Below are positions 14,389 to 23,091 of a stretch of DNA of 38,096 bases, one piece after another. Made by a program: the position numbers and the translations under genes. The DNA comes from Pseudomonadales bacterium (GTDB taxonomy: Bacteria; Pseudomonadota; Gammaproteobacteria; Pseudomonadales; Azotimanducaceae): assembly GCA_019090615.1 (NCBI GenBank), contig JAHRVQ010000032.1:1-38096 (forward strand), in the 5' to 3' direction. The notes under the pieces were generated by a model. The model saw nothing but the letters and a program-made list of their open reading frames with translations. It had not been told where the DNA came from and did no database searches. Within the stretch, counting starts at the first letter, position 1, and each line of letters starts with the position of its first letter.

Positions 14389-15768
14389 ATGAAAGTTCTT
14401 AACTTACCAATCTGGTTTTATTGTGTTTTTCTTGGCGCGCTTGTTGTTAGCAGTGCGCTACCAACAATGGCGAAAGAAATACCTCAGGTCGCGCCAAAAA
14501 AGGTCGGGGTTTCTGGGCAACGTCTGCAGCGGATTACAGACTATATGGATGCCGCAGTTGAGGCGGGTACTATGGTGGGCGGTATGGGTGTGATCGCGCG
14601 GCGCGGCAAAATTGTCTACTCCCAAACTTACGGCCTCAGTGATAGAGAGGCTAATAAGGTGATGCAGGATGACGCAATATACCGTATTTATTCGATGTCA
14701 AAACCCATAACCAGTGTTGCCCTGATGATGCTTTATGAGGAGGGCGGGTTTTTTCTTGATGACCCAGTGGCGAAATACATTCCACAGTTAGCCAATTTGA
14801 AGTTGGCCTTATCCACTGCGGACGAAGAAACTCAGGTGATGTCCGATGGGACCAATACGGCGGCTAGCAACGCCAGTTACAGTGCAGTTAAAAGCGCCAG
14901 TGCAGAAGCTGGCAGGCAACTGTTGGGCAAAACCCGCAAACCTGTTAGGCAACCAACTATTCGCGATTTATTACGCCATACGGCGGGGTTTAGCTACGGC
15001 TATTTTGGTAATACCGAGGTTGATCGGTTATATCGCCAACAGGGAATCCTGGCTGAAGCGGATTTATTGACCTTTGTAACTGATCTAGGCCAGCTTCCCC
15101 TGCAGTATGAGCCGGGTAGTCGGTGGCATTATAGTGTGTCGGTGGATGTGCTGGGGCGGCTGGTTGAAGTGTTATCCGGCATGAAGTTCAGCGATTTTTT
15201 ACAGCAACGGTTGTTTGCGCCATTGGATATGCAGGATACCAGTTTTATCGTGCCAGCCGAGAAACTACCTCGACTGGCACAAATTTACTCACCGGCTGGT
15301 AGGGCTAGCAGTCTTTTAGGCGAAGCAAAGCTAGTACCCAGTGGCGCAAGGATCAATGCCAACTATCTGCCTGGGGCAACTTTTGAAAGTGGCGGTGGTG
15401 GTATGGTATCAACTGCGCGCGATTATCTTCGGTTTAGCCAAATGTTGTTGAATGGCGGCGAATTGCAGGGCGTGCGTATCTTGTCGCCTAAAACGGTCGA
15501 GCTGATGACGCGCAATCATCTTGGTGAGTTAAAAACCGGTTTTGGCCGTAAAGGCGTTGGGCTGGGTTTTGCGGTGGCGCTGGATCAGGCTGAGATAGGT
15601 GAGTTGGGCTCAGTGGGAGAATATAACTGGGGTGGTGCTGCTGGGACACGATTCTGGATTGATCCGCAGGAGCAATTAATTGGTTTGTTTCTGGTACAGA
15701 GTATTCCGCATAAAACCAAACTCAGGCAAAAATTTAAAGTGCTCACCTATCAGGCGCTGATTGACTAA
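14389..15768 (+). CDS. Periplasmic serine hydrolase, class C beta-lactamase fold
   Basis: I start at the ATG at 14389, where a signal peptide begins (cleavage likely after PTMA, residue 28); a longer frame upstream overlaps the previous gene. The 459-residue product has the SxxK motif SMSK (Ser102, Lys105), a Tyr motif HYSV (Tyr248-Ser-Val) in place of the YxN of true AmpC enzymes, and GGAAGTRFW near the C-terminus in place of KTG. That combination is commoner in esterases and peptidases of the family (EstB-like) than in drug-hydrolysing beta-lactamases. I therefore call it a serine hydrolase of unknown substrate. Residues 135-185 hold an insertion rich in Ser, Ala and Thr. Confidence 0.85.
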   Translation: MKVLNLPIWFYCVFLGALVVSSALPTMAKEIPQVAPKKVGVSGQRLQRITDYMDAAVEAGTMVGGMGVIARRGKIVYSQTYGLSDREANKVMQDDAIYRIYSMSKPITSVALMMLYEEGGFFLDDPVAKYIPQLANLKLALSTADEETQVMSDGTNTAASNASYSAVKSASAEAGRQLLGKTRKPVRQPTIRDLLRHTAGFSYGYFGNTEVDRLYRQQGILAEADLLTFVTDLGQLPLQYEPGSRWHYSVSVDVLGRLVEVLSGMKFSDFLQQRLFAPLDMQDTSFIVPAEKLPRLAQIYSPAGRASSLLGEAKLVPSGARINANYLPGATFESGGGGMVSTARDYLRFSQMLLNGGELQGVRILSPKTVELMTRNHLGELKTGFGRKGVGLGFAVALDQAEIGELGSVGEYNWGGAAGTRFWIDPQEQLIGLFLVQSIPHKTKLRQKFKVLTYQALID

Positions 15769-15785
15769 CCGTTGTTCATCGCGCC

Positions 15786-16058
15786 TTAATCATCCTGCGG
15801 GGTATAACCTTCAGCATGGTCTACCTTCAGGCCTTTAAGAAACTTATCCCGCTGGTCATTTAAATATTTGCGCGATTCCTTGTCGATCATGTTCAGATGT
15901 TTTTCATTGATCAGCATGGTTTGCAGGTCCTGCCATTCTTGCCATGCCCTGGCTGACACAGTTTCATATACCTGCTGGCCTTTGGCGCCAGGAAATGGCG
16001 GTGTTTCAAGGGCTTCGAGTTCTTTTTTAAATCTAGTGCAGATCACCATTCGGGTCAT
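15786..16058 (-). CDS. yggX: Fe(2+)-trafficking protein YggX
   Basis: The 90-residue protein matches YggX along its length: MVICTRFKKELEALETPPFPG at the front (conserved Cys7), then VSARAWQEWQDLQTMLINE, and ESRKYLNDQRDKFLKG. YggX supports iron-sulfur cluster integrity and oxidative stress resistance, and is often co-transcribed with mutY, whose product has a [4Fe-4S] cluster. Here the ATG overlaps the mutY stop (ATGA). It converges on the serine hydrolase gene with only 17 bp between stops. Confidence 0.96.
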   Translation of the reverse strand: MTRMVICTRFKKELEALETPPFPGAKGQQVYETVSARAWQEWQDLQTMLINEKHLNMIDKESRKYLNDQRDKFLKGLKVDHAEGYTPQDD

Positions 16059-17119
16059 GACTTATCTCTTTGCAATTTAAGTTCGGTCATCAGCCGAGTG
16101 ACAGGTCTGGTCAAGCCTATTTCAACGGGTTGTGCCAGGTCATACCAAATTTTCTGGTTGGCTTCTCGCAGCTGATGTTGCGTTTGCTGGCATTTTACTT
16201 GAAGCGGCGTTATTTCTAAATGGAAGTGGGTAAAAGTATGCCGAAAAGTCGCTAATGCCTGTGGTGTCTGTGCCTCAAGGCCATACTGTTGAAACAACCC
16301 AAGCAGTGTCGCAGGGTCATCAGTTGCGCTCTCCGGGAAGCTCCATAATCCTGGCCAGATGCCATTAGGCGGGCGTTTTTCCAGTAATAGTTCACCCTGG
16401 CTATTTTCCATTAGCAACAAATAAGTAGTTTTGACCGGCATTTTTTTCTTTGGTTTTTTACCGGGTAAATCAGCCGTATTGCCGTTTTGATGGGCGCTGC
16501 AATCGGCCTTAAAGGGACAGTTGGTACATTGTGGTTTGCTGCGGGTACAAAGCGTGGCACCGATATCCATAATCGCCTGGGTATATTCTGCTACTCGCTG
16601 ATCAGGTGTCAGCGTTTCAGCTTTTTCCCATAGGGCCCTGGCCACGGCAGTTTGGCCGGGCCAGCCGCTAATGCCAAAATAGCGCGCCAGCAGCCGCTTA
16701 ACATTGCCGTCAAGAATCGTCGCCTGCTTGTGGAAGCCAAGGGCCATGATGGCACCCGCTGTTGAGCGGCCAATGCCGGGCAGGGCTTCGAGTGCTGTCA
16801 GCTCAGCAGGTAATTCGCCCTGGTAGTTGGCCTTAATAAGTTGGGCGCTTTTTCGCAGGTTGCGGGCTCTGGCATAGTAACCAAGGCCGGTCCATAAATG
16901 CAGTACTTCATCTTCCGAGGCCTGCGCCAGCGCGCTTATGGTTGGCAAGCGCTGGGTGAATTTTTCAAAATACGGGATCACCGTATTTACCTGGGTTTGT
17001 TGCAACATAATTTCTGATAGCCAGACCCGATAAGGTGTGACCTGTTGCTGCCAGGGCAGATTTTTCCGGCCATACTGGTCATACCAGTTAAGCAGCCGAG
17101 CACTGAAATCAGGCTGCAT
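16055..17119 (-). CDS. mutY: A/G-specific adenine DNA glycosylase MutY
   Basis: The 354-residue enzyme removes adenine mispaired with 8-oxoguanine in base-excision repair. Visible features are catalytic Glu36 in LSEIMLQQTQV, the helix-hairpin-helix LPGIGRSTAGAI (about 113-124), and catalytic Asp137 in ILDGNVKR. The [4Fe-4S] cysteines are Cys191, Cys198, Cys201 and Cys207, in the C-x6-C-x2-C-x5-C spacing. The C-terminal domain (about 225-350) is the MutT-like part that reads 8-oxoG, with LLLEKRPPNGIWPGLWSFPE. The length is normal. The start overlaps the stop of the asmA-like gene (TGATG). Confidence 0.97.
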   Translation of the reverse strand: MQPDFSARLLNWYDQYGRKNLPWQQQVTPYRVWLSEIMLQQTQVNTVIPYFEKFTQRLPTISALAQASEDEVLHLWTGLGYYARARNLRKSAQLIKANYQGELPAELTALEALPGIGRSTAGAIMALGFHKQATILDGNVKRLLARYFGISGWPGQTAVARALWEKAETLTPDQRVAEYTQAIMDIGATLCTRSKPQCTNCPFKADCSAHQNGNTADLPGKKPKKKMPVKTTYLLLMENSQGELLLEKRPPNGIWPGLWSFPESATDDPATLLGLFQQYGLEAQTPQALATFRHTFTHFHLEITPLQVKCQQTQHQLREANQKIWYDLAQPVEIGLTRPVTRLMTELKLQRDKS

Positions 17120-19497
17120 CAGTTAAATAACCTGTCCAGCAGGTCACGGGCAACATCCTGATATTCTTCAGGGACTTTTTCAAGTAGCTGGTCTTCGCCG
17201 CGGTTTTTGACTTCGTTGCTGAGCATTTTTTTTGCTAGCTGGGTGACCGAGCGGCTGTCAGGCAGGCAGAGCGCAGTGACAGAATCATCCAGTGAGCCGG
17301 CGCAGTGGATCGGCCATTTAATATCGGTCAGGCGTGGATTGATCGAAAACAGACTATTGGCTGTTCCTTGTAACTCGATTTCAAAATCATAGTTGAGTTG
17401 ATTAGCTAAGTAGTTAAGTCCGCCGCCGCCATTAACAGTAAATAATTCGCTAGCGAAAGAAAGTTGTTGGTCGCGTAGCAGGCCGTCGTTGATGGTATGT
17501 TCGCCCTGTAATTGTTTGAACGGCATCCGGTCTGGCCATTGGCTGATATTACCCGCCTGTTGCTGTTTGCTGGCACTGGTTTCGTTATTGCCTGAGCTAT
17601 GGTCTGGGTTATTGTCAGGGCTAATGTTTGAGTCGTTGTCCGAGTGGTTGTCCAAGTTGTTATTTTGGTTATCGTTTGGCATCACCGGGCTATTTTGCAC
17701 TGTGGCATCAGGCGGCAGAGTGTTAATGCTGCGTAGGTTATCGAGGTTGCGCAGGTTCTCAATAAGTGTGCCGATTCTTTTCAGTGGGGTAATATCCAGA
17801 CTACCATTGTCCACTGTAAAGCGGCTCCAGCCATCCAGGCTAGCCAGGATTTCGCCCAGCATATTGCCTACAAACCGAATTTTGGAATCGAGCGCGATAG
17901 TGCCAGCAATCGACTCAATCTCAGCAACTTGACTAAGATCCATTTCGCGTAGGCTGAGCGTGGTTGTGCCTCTTGGGTTTTCGCCAGGAACAATGTTGTC
18001 GAGATCAAGACGAAATTCAAAAGCGCCGGCATAAATTTCAGCCGCCAGGTTTAATTTTAATTTGCCCTGCTGGTTTTTGATCGCAAGCTCAGCGTTATTG
18101 AAAGTATAACTTTGGTAGTTCAATTCTTTAATACTCAGGCGGCCATCAAGCCCGGTGTTAAAAAGCAAAGCAACGGGTATTGCTTCAAAATCTTCATTGG
18201 CAGTGGTTCGCTGAGCTGCAGCTGCCGGCGTTGATGTTGCGGCTGTAGCTGCAGTGTTGGTTGGCGCTGCAACGGCAGGGCTGGCTGGCTCTTCTACGGG
18301 TAAATAGTCTGCGGGATTAAATCGATCCATGGCCAGGTTAAAAGTCAAATTGACGTCTGGGCTTATAGTGGCGCCAAGGTTGCCGGTTAATGTGGTCTGG
18401 TCAATTTTTGCGGTAAAGTTATTCAGCGTAATACGTGAGCTAGTACCAGCGATATCGGTGTTCAGGCTGATATGGGTCAGGGCGTTAAGGTTACTGGTTG
18501 GCATGCTAGCGGTATTGTTGGCAACCGTAGCAAGCAGTGTTCTGGCATTTAAATCTGCTATGGATAAATTACCGCGAAAACTGGGTACGGCAAAAATATT
18601 GTTGAGTTTTAGATTAAAATCGACATTGAGCTGGGCTAATTGCAGCGCCGAATCGCTAAAATCAGCGGTACCCCTGGCGTTATCTATCTGGCCGTTTAGT
18701 CTAACAGTCGGCTTTAGTGTGGGTTGATCAGGCGCGTTTATAGTCGCTTTAATAATAAAGTCTTCAAGCTGAATGAGGGACAAAGCCTGGTTGATGGCGA
18801 ACATGCCGGCAATGTTACTGGCGACATTGGTCTGGTTGGTTTTATCCTCAAATTGCAAATTGGCGGTCAGGTGAGTGAGCTGGTCTGTGCGTAGCGGGCC
18901 GGTACTTAAGGTTGTAATGTTCAGCGTATAGTCGGTTTGCTGGGTTAAATCCTGATAATGAACTTGAGTATTTTTTAATGACAGGCTGCGGATGTCCAGG
19001 ATCGGTGCCGAGCTACTTGCCAGGCTGGTGTGGTCGGTAGTCGGTAATTCGGCAGAGGTGATAACAGGCGGGGTTTTGACAATTGCATCTGGCAGCGCCT
19101 TCTGGGGTTGCCAATTTGCTACGCCGGCAGCATCTATTACCGCATTGAGTGCTAGCCCGTCGATTTCTATGCCGTTGATTTCCAGCCGGTTAGAAAATAT
19201 CAGTGGCAGCAGCTTCAGGTCGATGCGGGCTTGCTTAAGGCTGGCCAGTGGTTGCTCGGCATTGGTTGGAATGATTTCAATTTGATTCAGGCTTAAGCCA
19301 ATCGGAGGCAGCCACTGCCAATTTAGATCACCGTTGATTTTTAACTGGAAACCGGTTTGTTGCTCAAAGCCAGCACTCAGTCGTTGACCAAATAAGGCCG
19401 GATTATCCAGCACCAGCCAGAGGCCGCCAAACGCCAACGCAAACGCCAACAATGGTAATGCGATGATGACGCCAATGATGGAGAAAATCTTTTTCAT
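17119..19497 (-). CDS. AsmA family protein
   Basis: The 792-residue protein has an N-terminal membrane anchor (about 5-30) and then the AsmA-type segment with TGFQLKINGDLNWQWLPPIG and a long beta-rich periplasmic region ending in the AsmA C-terminal domain (about 650-780). Bridge-like AsmA proteins are thought to affect outer-membrane lipid transport and assembly. Residues about 605-650 form an Asn/Asp/Ser-rich low-complexity linker inside the C-terminal half, which is unusual. An Ala/Thr-rich linker lies at about 400-430. It is coupled with mutY and yggX; the three form one minus-strand unit. Confidence 0.88.
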   Translation of the reverse strand: MKKIFSIIGVIIALPLLAFALAFGGLWLVLDNPALFGQRLSAGFEQQTGFQLKINGDLNWQWLPPIGLSLNQIEIIPTNAEQPLASLKQARIDLKLLPLIFSNRLEINGIEIDGLALNAVIDAAGVANWQPQKALPDAIVKTPPVITSAELPTTDHTSLASSSAPILDIRSLSLKNTQVHYQDLTQQTDYTLNITTLSTGPLRTDQLTHLTANLQFEDKTNQTNVASNIAGMFAINQALSLIQLEDFIIKATINAPDQPTLKPTVRLNGQIDNARGTADFSDSALQLAQLNVDFNLKLNNIFAVPSFRGNLSIADLNARTLLATVANNTASMPTSNLNALTHISLNTDIAGTSSRITLNNFTAKIDQTTLTGNLGATISPDVNLTFNLAMDRFNPADYLPVEEPASPAVAAPTNTAATAATSTPAAAAQRTTANEDFEAIPVALLFNTGLDGRLSIKELNYQSYTFNNAELAIKNQQGKLKLNLAAEIYAGAFEFRLDLDNIVPGENPRGTTTLSLREMDLSQVAEIESIAGTIALDSKIRFVGNMLGEILASLDGWSRFTVDNGSLDITPLKRIGTLIENLRNLDNLRSINTLPPDATVQNSPVMPNDNQNNNLDNHSDNDSNISPDNNPDHSSGNNETSASKQQQAGNISQWPDRMPFKQLQGEHTINDGLLRDQQLSFASELFTVNGGGGLNYLANQLNYDFEIELQGTANSLFSINPRLTDIKWPIHCAGSLDDSVTALCLPDSRSVTQLAKKMLSNEVKNRGEDQLLEKVPEEYQDVARDLLDRLFN

Positions 19498-19523
19498 TCA
19501 ATATTGCCTAACTGATACATTGC

Positions 19524-19949
19524 CTAGCTGGTACTGAGCGCGAGGTTGGTGCGGGTGTATTCACATAAAGTCTGGATAATGCCACGGGTAACTTCTTTGT
19601 TGCCGGACATTAATTCGTACAGTGATTCACCATCGATGCGTAATAGCGTGCAGTCCTCTACTGCTTCAACCGTCGCCGCGCGTGGTTCAGGGTCAAGGGC
19701 TGCCAATTCGCCAAAAACTGTACGTTCTCCCAGTAACCCCAATTCCTTGGTGGCGTCGCTGATGCGTACCTTGCCACGGGCGACGATATACATGGAGGTG
19801 CCGAGTTCGCCCTGGCGAATAATGACTTCGCCCGCTGCAAAATCCCGTGTTTCGGCAATGGTGGCCAGATCAGTGAGTTGCGCCTCTGGTACCGAAGATA
19901 ATATTTTTACTGATTTTAAAATCAGCGTCTTTTCAATGGTCAATAACAT
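19524..19949 (-). CDS. Stand-alone cyclic-nucleotide-binding domain protein
   Basis: The 141-residue protein is a single CRP-type beta-roll domain with no DNA-binding or catalytic domain. The phosphate-binding cassette is intact: FGELAAL (Gly80, Glu81) and PRAATV (Arg90), so cyclic nucleotide binding is plausible. The glycine-rich turn GELGTSMYIVARGKV is also normal. It lies downstream of the nucleotide-translocase/HEAT protein gene on the same strand (250 bp gap) and upstream of asmA by 26 bp. In other bacteria such domains occur fused to similar transporters, so it may regulate that neighbour. No strong ribosome binding site precedes the ATG. Confidence 0.85.
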   Translation of the reverse strand: MLLTIEKTLILKSVKILSSVPEAQLTDLATIAETRDFAAGEVIIRQGELGTSMYIVARGKVRISDATKELGLLGERTVFGELAALDPEPRAATVEAVEDCTLLRIDGESLYELMSGNKEVTRGIIQTLCEYTRTNLALSTS

Positions 19950-20087
19950 AAATTAACGGTATTTGGTTCGTTAATGGCTGCAATATTTTCATTCTTTGGT
20001 GGCCAGGCAGTGGGTAATTGGTAGCTAGTATGCCAGTTTTGTCGGCGAACAAAAATATGCCGATTGAAAGTTAATTTCAAAAACAAA

Positions 20088-20098
20088 CGGCATTGCCG
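20088..20098 (-). terminator. Weak intrinsic terminator candidate after the translocase gene
   Basis: On the minus strand CGGC-AAT-GCCG is followed by TTTGTTTTTG (20087-20078). The stem is only 4 bp, so termination may be partial, allowing some read-through to the cyclic-nucleotide-binding gene. Confidence 0.35.
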
Positions 20099-20157
20099 CA
20101 ATCCTGTTTATTTAGCCTCAGCCGCTGTGGTCAAATCCTTAGGCCAGTATGCTCTAG

Positions 20158-20190
20158 ATGGCTAATAGGTGGCCAATAGATGACCAATAG
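20158..20190. repeat. Three 11-bp direct repeats
   Basis: ATGGCTAATAG, GTGGCCAATAG and ATGACCAATAG lie back to back, ending 9 bp before the stop codon of the translocase-like gene (which reads from the right). An 11-bp period is about one helical turn. It could be a protein-binding array or simple slippage. Confidence 0.6.
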
Positions 20191-20199
20191 AGGTTCGCC

Positions 20200-23091
20200 T
20201 TAATCCGCGTCAGTGGCCGGGATCAGCGCGGGTGTTTCGACGTCCTGGAGGTTTTGCAGCAAGCTTTGGACGATAATGCGGACGTTCTTGCCAGGGTCGT
20301 CCTGATGGGCGCGCAGGGTGCGCTGCAGGTCTTCTGGTTGTAATTTGGCCAGTGCCCAGAGCGCTGTTTCTCTAACCAGTGCTTCTGGGTCGTTAAGGCT
20401 GCTGCGGATACAGTTAATGTGTTGCTGTTTGCCTGTGCGGCCAATTTCATATAACAAGGTGGCGCGCGTCCAGAAGAATGCCTGCGCAAAATGCCGGCTA
20501 ATTATTTCGTCGAACCGTGCTGCGGCTGTTAATGTCTGTTGGGGGAATTTGCGAGAAAGTTTCTGTAATTGTTCGCTGGCGCTTAGATCGTCCAACAATG
20601 GAATGATAATCGATTTAACCTCAGGAGTTAGCAGGTTGTCCATCACTTCAAGGGCAAATACCCTCAGTTCAGAAATTTTAGAATCGATGTTGGCGCGGCT
20701 GTCGAGCATGGCAATAGAGCTGAAAATAAACGAAGTTAAAAGCAGCATATTGTCTCTATGCACATCGAGTTCATAGGCTAATGCTCGATGTAGCTGAGCG
20801 TATTCTGAATTGTGTTGCAGGCTTTCAGTGGTGGCCAATAACCAGGTGATCATTTCAACTTCCTGGTCGAGCATATTAACAAAAATATAGTGGTCATCAC
20901 GATGGGCCTCATAGTGCAGGCGGGCCAGGCTAATATAAATTTGATGGCGTAACTGGGGGCAAGATACGGTGATATGGCGGAGCAATATTTCGATCGATTT
21001 TTTACTGTTGATATCACAAATGATGTCGATAATTTTATACTTTACTTCGCGGTTAGTGGTGCTGGACGAAAAATGTTCATCCAGGTCGAATAGCGCAGAA
21101 TCGCCAAACTGTACCAGTGCCAGGCCAGTGGTGCTGCGTAACCCAGGTGAATGGAGCTTGTCTATTAGCAGGTTGATCAGGCGTATATCGCTGCTATTGC
21201 CAGCGGCCAAAATGGCCCGGTTGACTACATCTGGTTGCGTATCGTCTAGCAACTCCACCAGGAAACCGGAAAATGCTGGGCTGGCAATTTCGCTAATAAC
21301 CTCTGCAGCAAATAGCCTGTTTTCGGTCAGAGGTGCGCGTACCAGACCAAGTAAGAAGTCCAGGGCCTCATTTTCGGTTGGGTCAAAAGTTAAAATGCCC
21401 GCCAGCGCACCCTTGCTGATGGGTTTATTTCTATCACGTAAAAATGGTTTTATAGTTTTCAGCACATCATCTGGGGCAAGACCGGCATAGCTCCTCAGCG
21501 CCTGGCCCATTACTTCGGCATTGTTTTCGCGCTGCACCAGTTCTAATACATGGGGTGCCAGGGCGGTGACATTGAGCCGATCAATCCGTTGTAAAACATT
21601 GATACGTACTTCTGTATTGTCACTTTGTAGGGCTAGCTGAATATTTTGAATGATTTCTGGATGATCCATTTCCTCCAGTAAGTCGAGGCAGTAAAAAACT
21701 TCAGCGGGGTAGGGGCTGCAGAGGCCACGGAGGATAATTTCCATGCTTTCTTTATCCAGCTGTGCCAGCGAGAAACTACCGAGTTTGCGTTTTTGAATGC
21801 TGGCGGTGAGATTTGCCAGATATAGGCGGCGGATAGAAAAACCCAGTACCACCCAAAGCACCAGGATCACTGATAATACCAGCAGAAATCGATCTGGGCC
21901 CCAGTTCAAAAAGGTTGAAATGGCATATAAGCAGGCCCCTGCCAGGCCAGCTGCCAGCGGATCAATAACACCTTCGAGCAGCGCCGTGCCCTGGGCCCGT
22001 TGATGGCCTGGTAATACCTGAAACAGAATCCCGGTGCTTGGTCGCCATAAAGCGGACTGAAGTATAAAGCGTAAGCCATTGGTGATGACGATAACCACAA
22101 AAATAAGCCCGCTATTAACGTGCATAAATTCAAGCCCACTGACTAAAGTGGTACCGATGGCAATCACAATAGGGAAGCCGATAATGCCGGCAAGAATGCC
22201 AAATTTACGAATGACGGGTGCAAAGGCGAATACCATTGCCAATAGGGTTAGACCGCCAGATACCGCAAAAAACTGGCCTATAAAACCTGCTAAGGCCTGT
22301 TCGGTTGGGTACGCTGTAGCGGCATATTTATAAAATGCCACATCAAGAAAACAGTAGGCGAACATAAAGCTGGCATAACAAATCGAAATTAGACCAACAT
22401 AGGGTATTTTAAGCATACTAAGCATCTTGTTGGCTGATGCTTCTGCGTTCTCTGTAAGCTGGCCATCAGTAAGCTTTTGGCTGAATTTATTGACCGTAAT
22501 TTGCACCAGCAAAATAACCCCGAGGGTCGAAATTGCCGCCACCAGCAGCAGGTCCGCGATGGGCATAAAATTTAGTAGTATTGCAATTGACGCACCGCCG
22601 ACCATTTCAGCTAAAAATTCTCCTGACCGCACCAGACCAGCCAGACGTTTGGTCTGGCGAATATTCAACAAGCGGGTTATCAGGGCAATAAACTGCAAAT
22701 TGAACAACATATAGATCAGTTCAAAAAACAGCGGCAGGAGGAAAATTAATATTTTGTTTGGAAAACCCACCAGTAATAAACGGACTAACAACAGGCTGCC
22801 GAGGATGCCAGCCAGTACCGTAAAGGCATATCCCCTGGCTGAGAGATTTTGTGTATTTCTGGCGATCAACAAGGTAATCAGGGTGCCGCTGATGGCTAGT
22901 AAAATTGCATTTATGGCCAGTTGCTCAGAGGCAAATTGCTCCAGAAAGAGCGTAAATGCACAGACCCTAAGCACTCCCATAGCAAGCCCAGATAAAAACA
23001 TATTACCAAATAGCAGGGCCACCAGAGAACGCTCCGCTGGGCGAATACCAAGGTGGGTGAATAGTCGACCTAACAAGGTGATTTGATTCAT
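20200..23091 (-). CDS. Nucleotide-translocase/MFS-like membrane protein with HEAT repeats
   Basis: The 963-residue protein has about 12 membrane helices in residues 20-425, with sequence resembling the bacterial/plastid ATP/ADP translocase-like branch of the major facilitator superfamily. A cytoplasmic C-terminal half (about 445-950) follows, built of HEAT-type alpha repeats (e.g. EVRINVLQRIDRLN, LLDDTQPDVVNRAILAAG, SLNDPEALVRETALWALAKL, PGKNVRIIVQSLLQNL). HEAT arrays act as protein-interaction scaffolds. True nucleotide transport is not shown by the sequence. A separate small cyclic-nucleotide-binding protein is encoded just downstream, which would complete the MFS-HEAT-cNMP arrangement known from fused proteins. 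Confidence 0.82.
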   Translation of the reverse strand: MNQITLLGRLFTHLGIRPAERSLVALLFGNMFLSGLAMGVLRVCAFTLFLEQFASEQLAINAILLAISGTLITLLIARNTQNLSARGYAFTVLAGILGSLLLVRLLLVGFPNKILIFLLPLFFELIYMLFNLQFIALITRLLNIRQTKRLAGLVRSGEFLAEMVGGASIAILLNFMPIADLLLVAAISTLGVILLVQITVNKFSQKLTDGQLTENAEASANKMLSMLKIPYVGLISICYASFMFAYCFLDVAFYKYAATAYPTEQALAGFIGQFFAVSGGLTLLAMVFAFAPVIRKFGILAGIIGFPIVIAIGTTLVSGLEFMHVNSGLIFVVIVITNGLRFILQSALWRPSTGILFQVLPGHQRAQGTALLEGVIDPLAAGLAGACLYAISTFLNWGPDRFLLVLSVILVLWVVLGFSIRRLYLANLTASIQKRKLGSFSLAQLDKESMEIILRGLCSPYPAEVFYCLDLLEEMDHPEIIQNIQLALQSDNTEVRINVLQRIDRLNVTALAPHVLELVQRENNAEVMGQALRSYAGLAPDDVLKTIKPFLRDRNKPISKGALAGILTFDPTENEALDFLLGLVRAPLTENRLFAAEVISEIASPAFSGFLVELLDDTQPDVVNRAILAAGNSSDIRLINLLIDKLHSPGLRSTTGLALVQFGDSALFDLDEHFSSSTTNREVKYKIIDIICDINSKKSIEILLRHITVSCPQLRHQIYISLARLHYEAHRDDHYIFVNMLDQEVEMITWLLATTESLQHNSEYAQLHRALAYELDVHRDNMLLLTSFIFSSIAMLDSRANIDSKISELRVFALEVMDNLLTPEVKSIIIPLLDDLSASEQLQKLSRKFPQQTLTAAARFDEIISRHFAQAFFWTRATLLYEIGRTGKQQHINCIRSSLNDPEALVRETALWALAKLQPEDLQRTLRAHQDDPGKNVRIIVQSLLQNLQDVETPALIPATDAD

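Noticed and set aside
20318-23086. Several plus-strand frames opposite the translocase-HEAT gene
   Set aside because: The minus-strand protein is continuous over 963 residues with clear membrane helices and repeats; the antisense frames are shadows.
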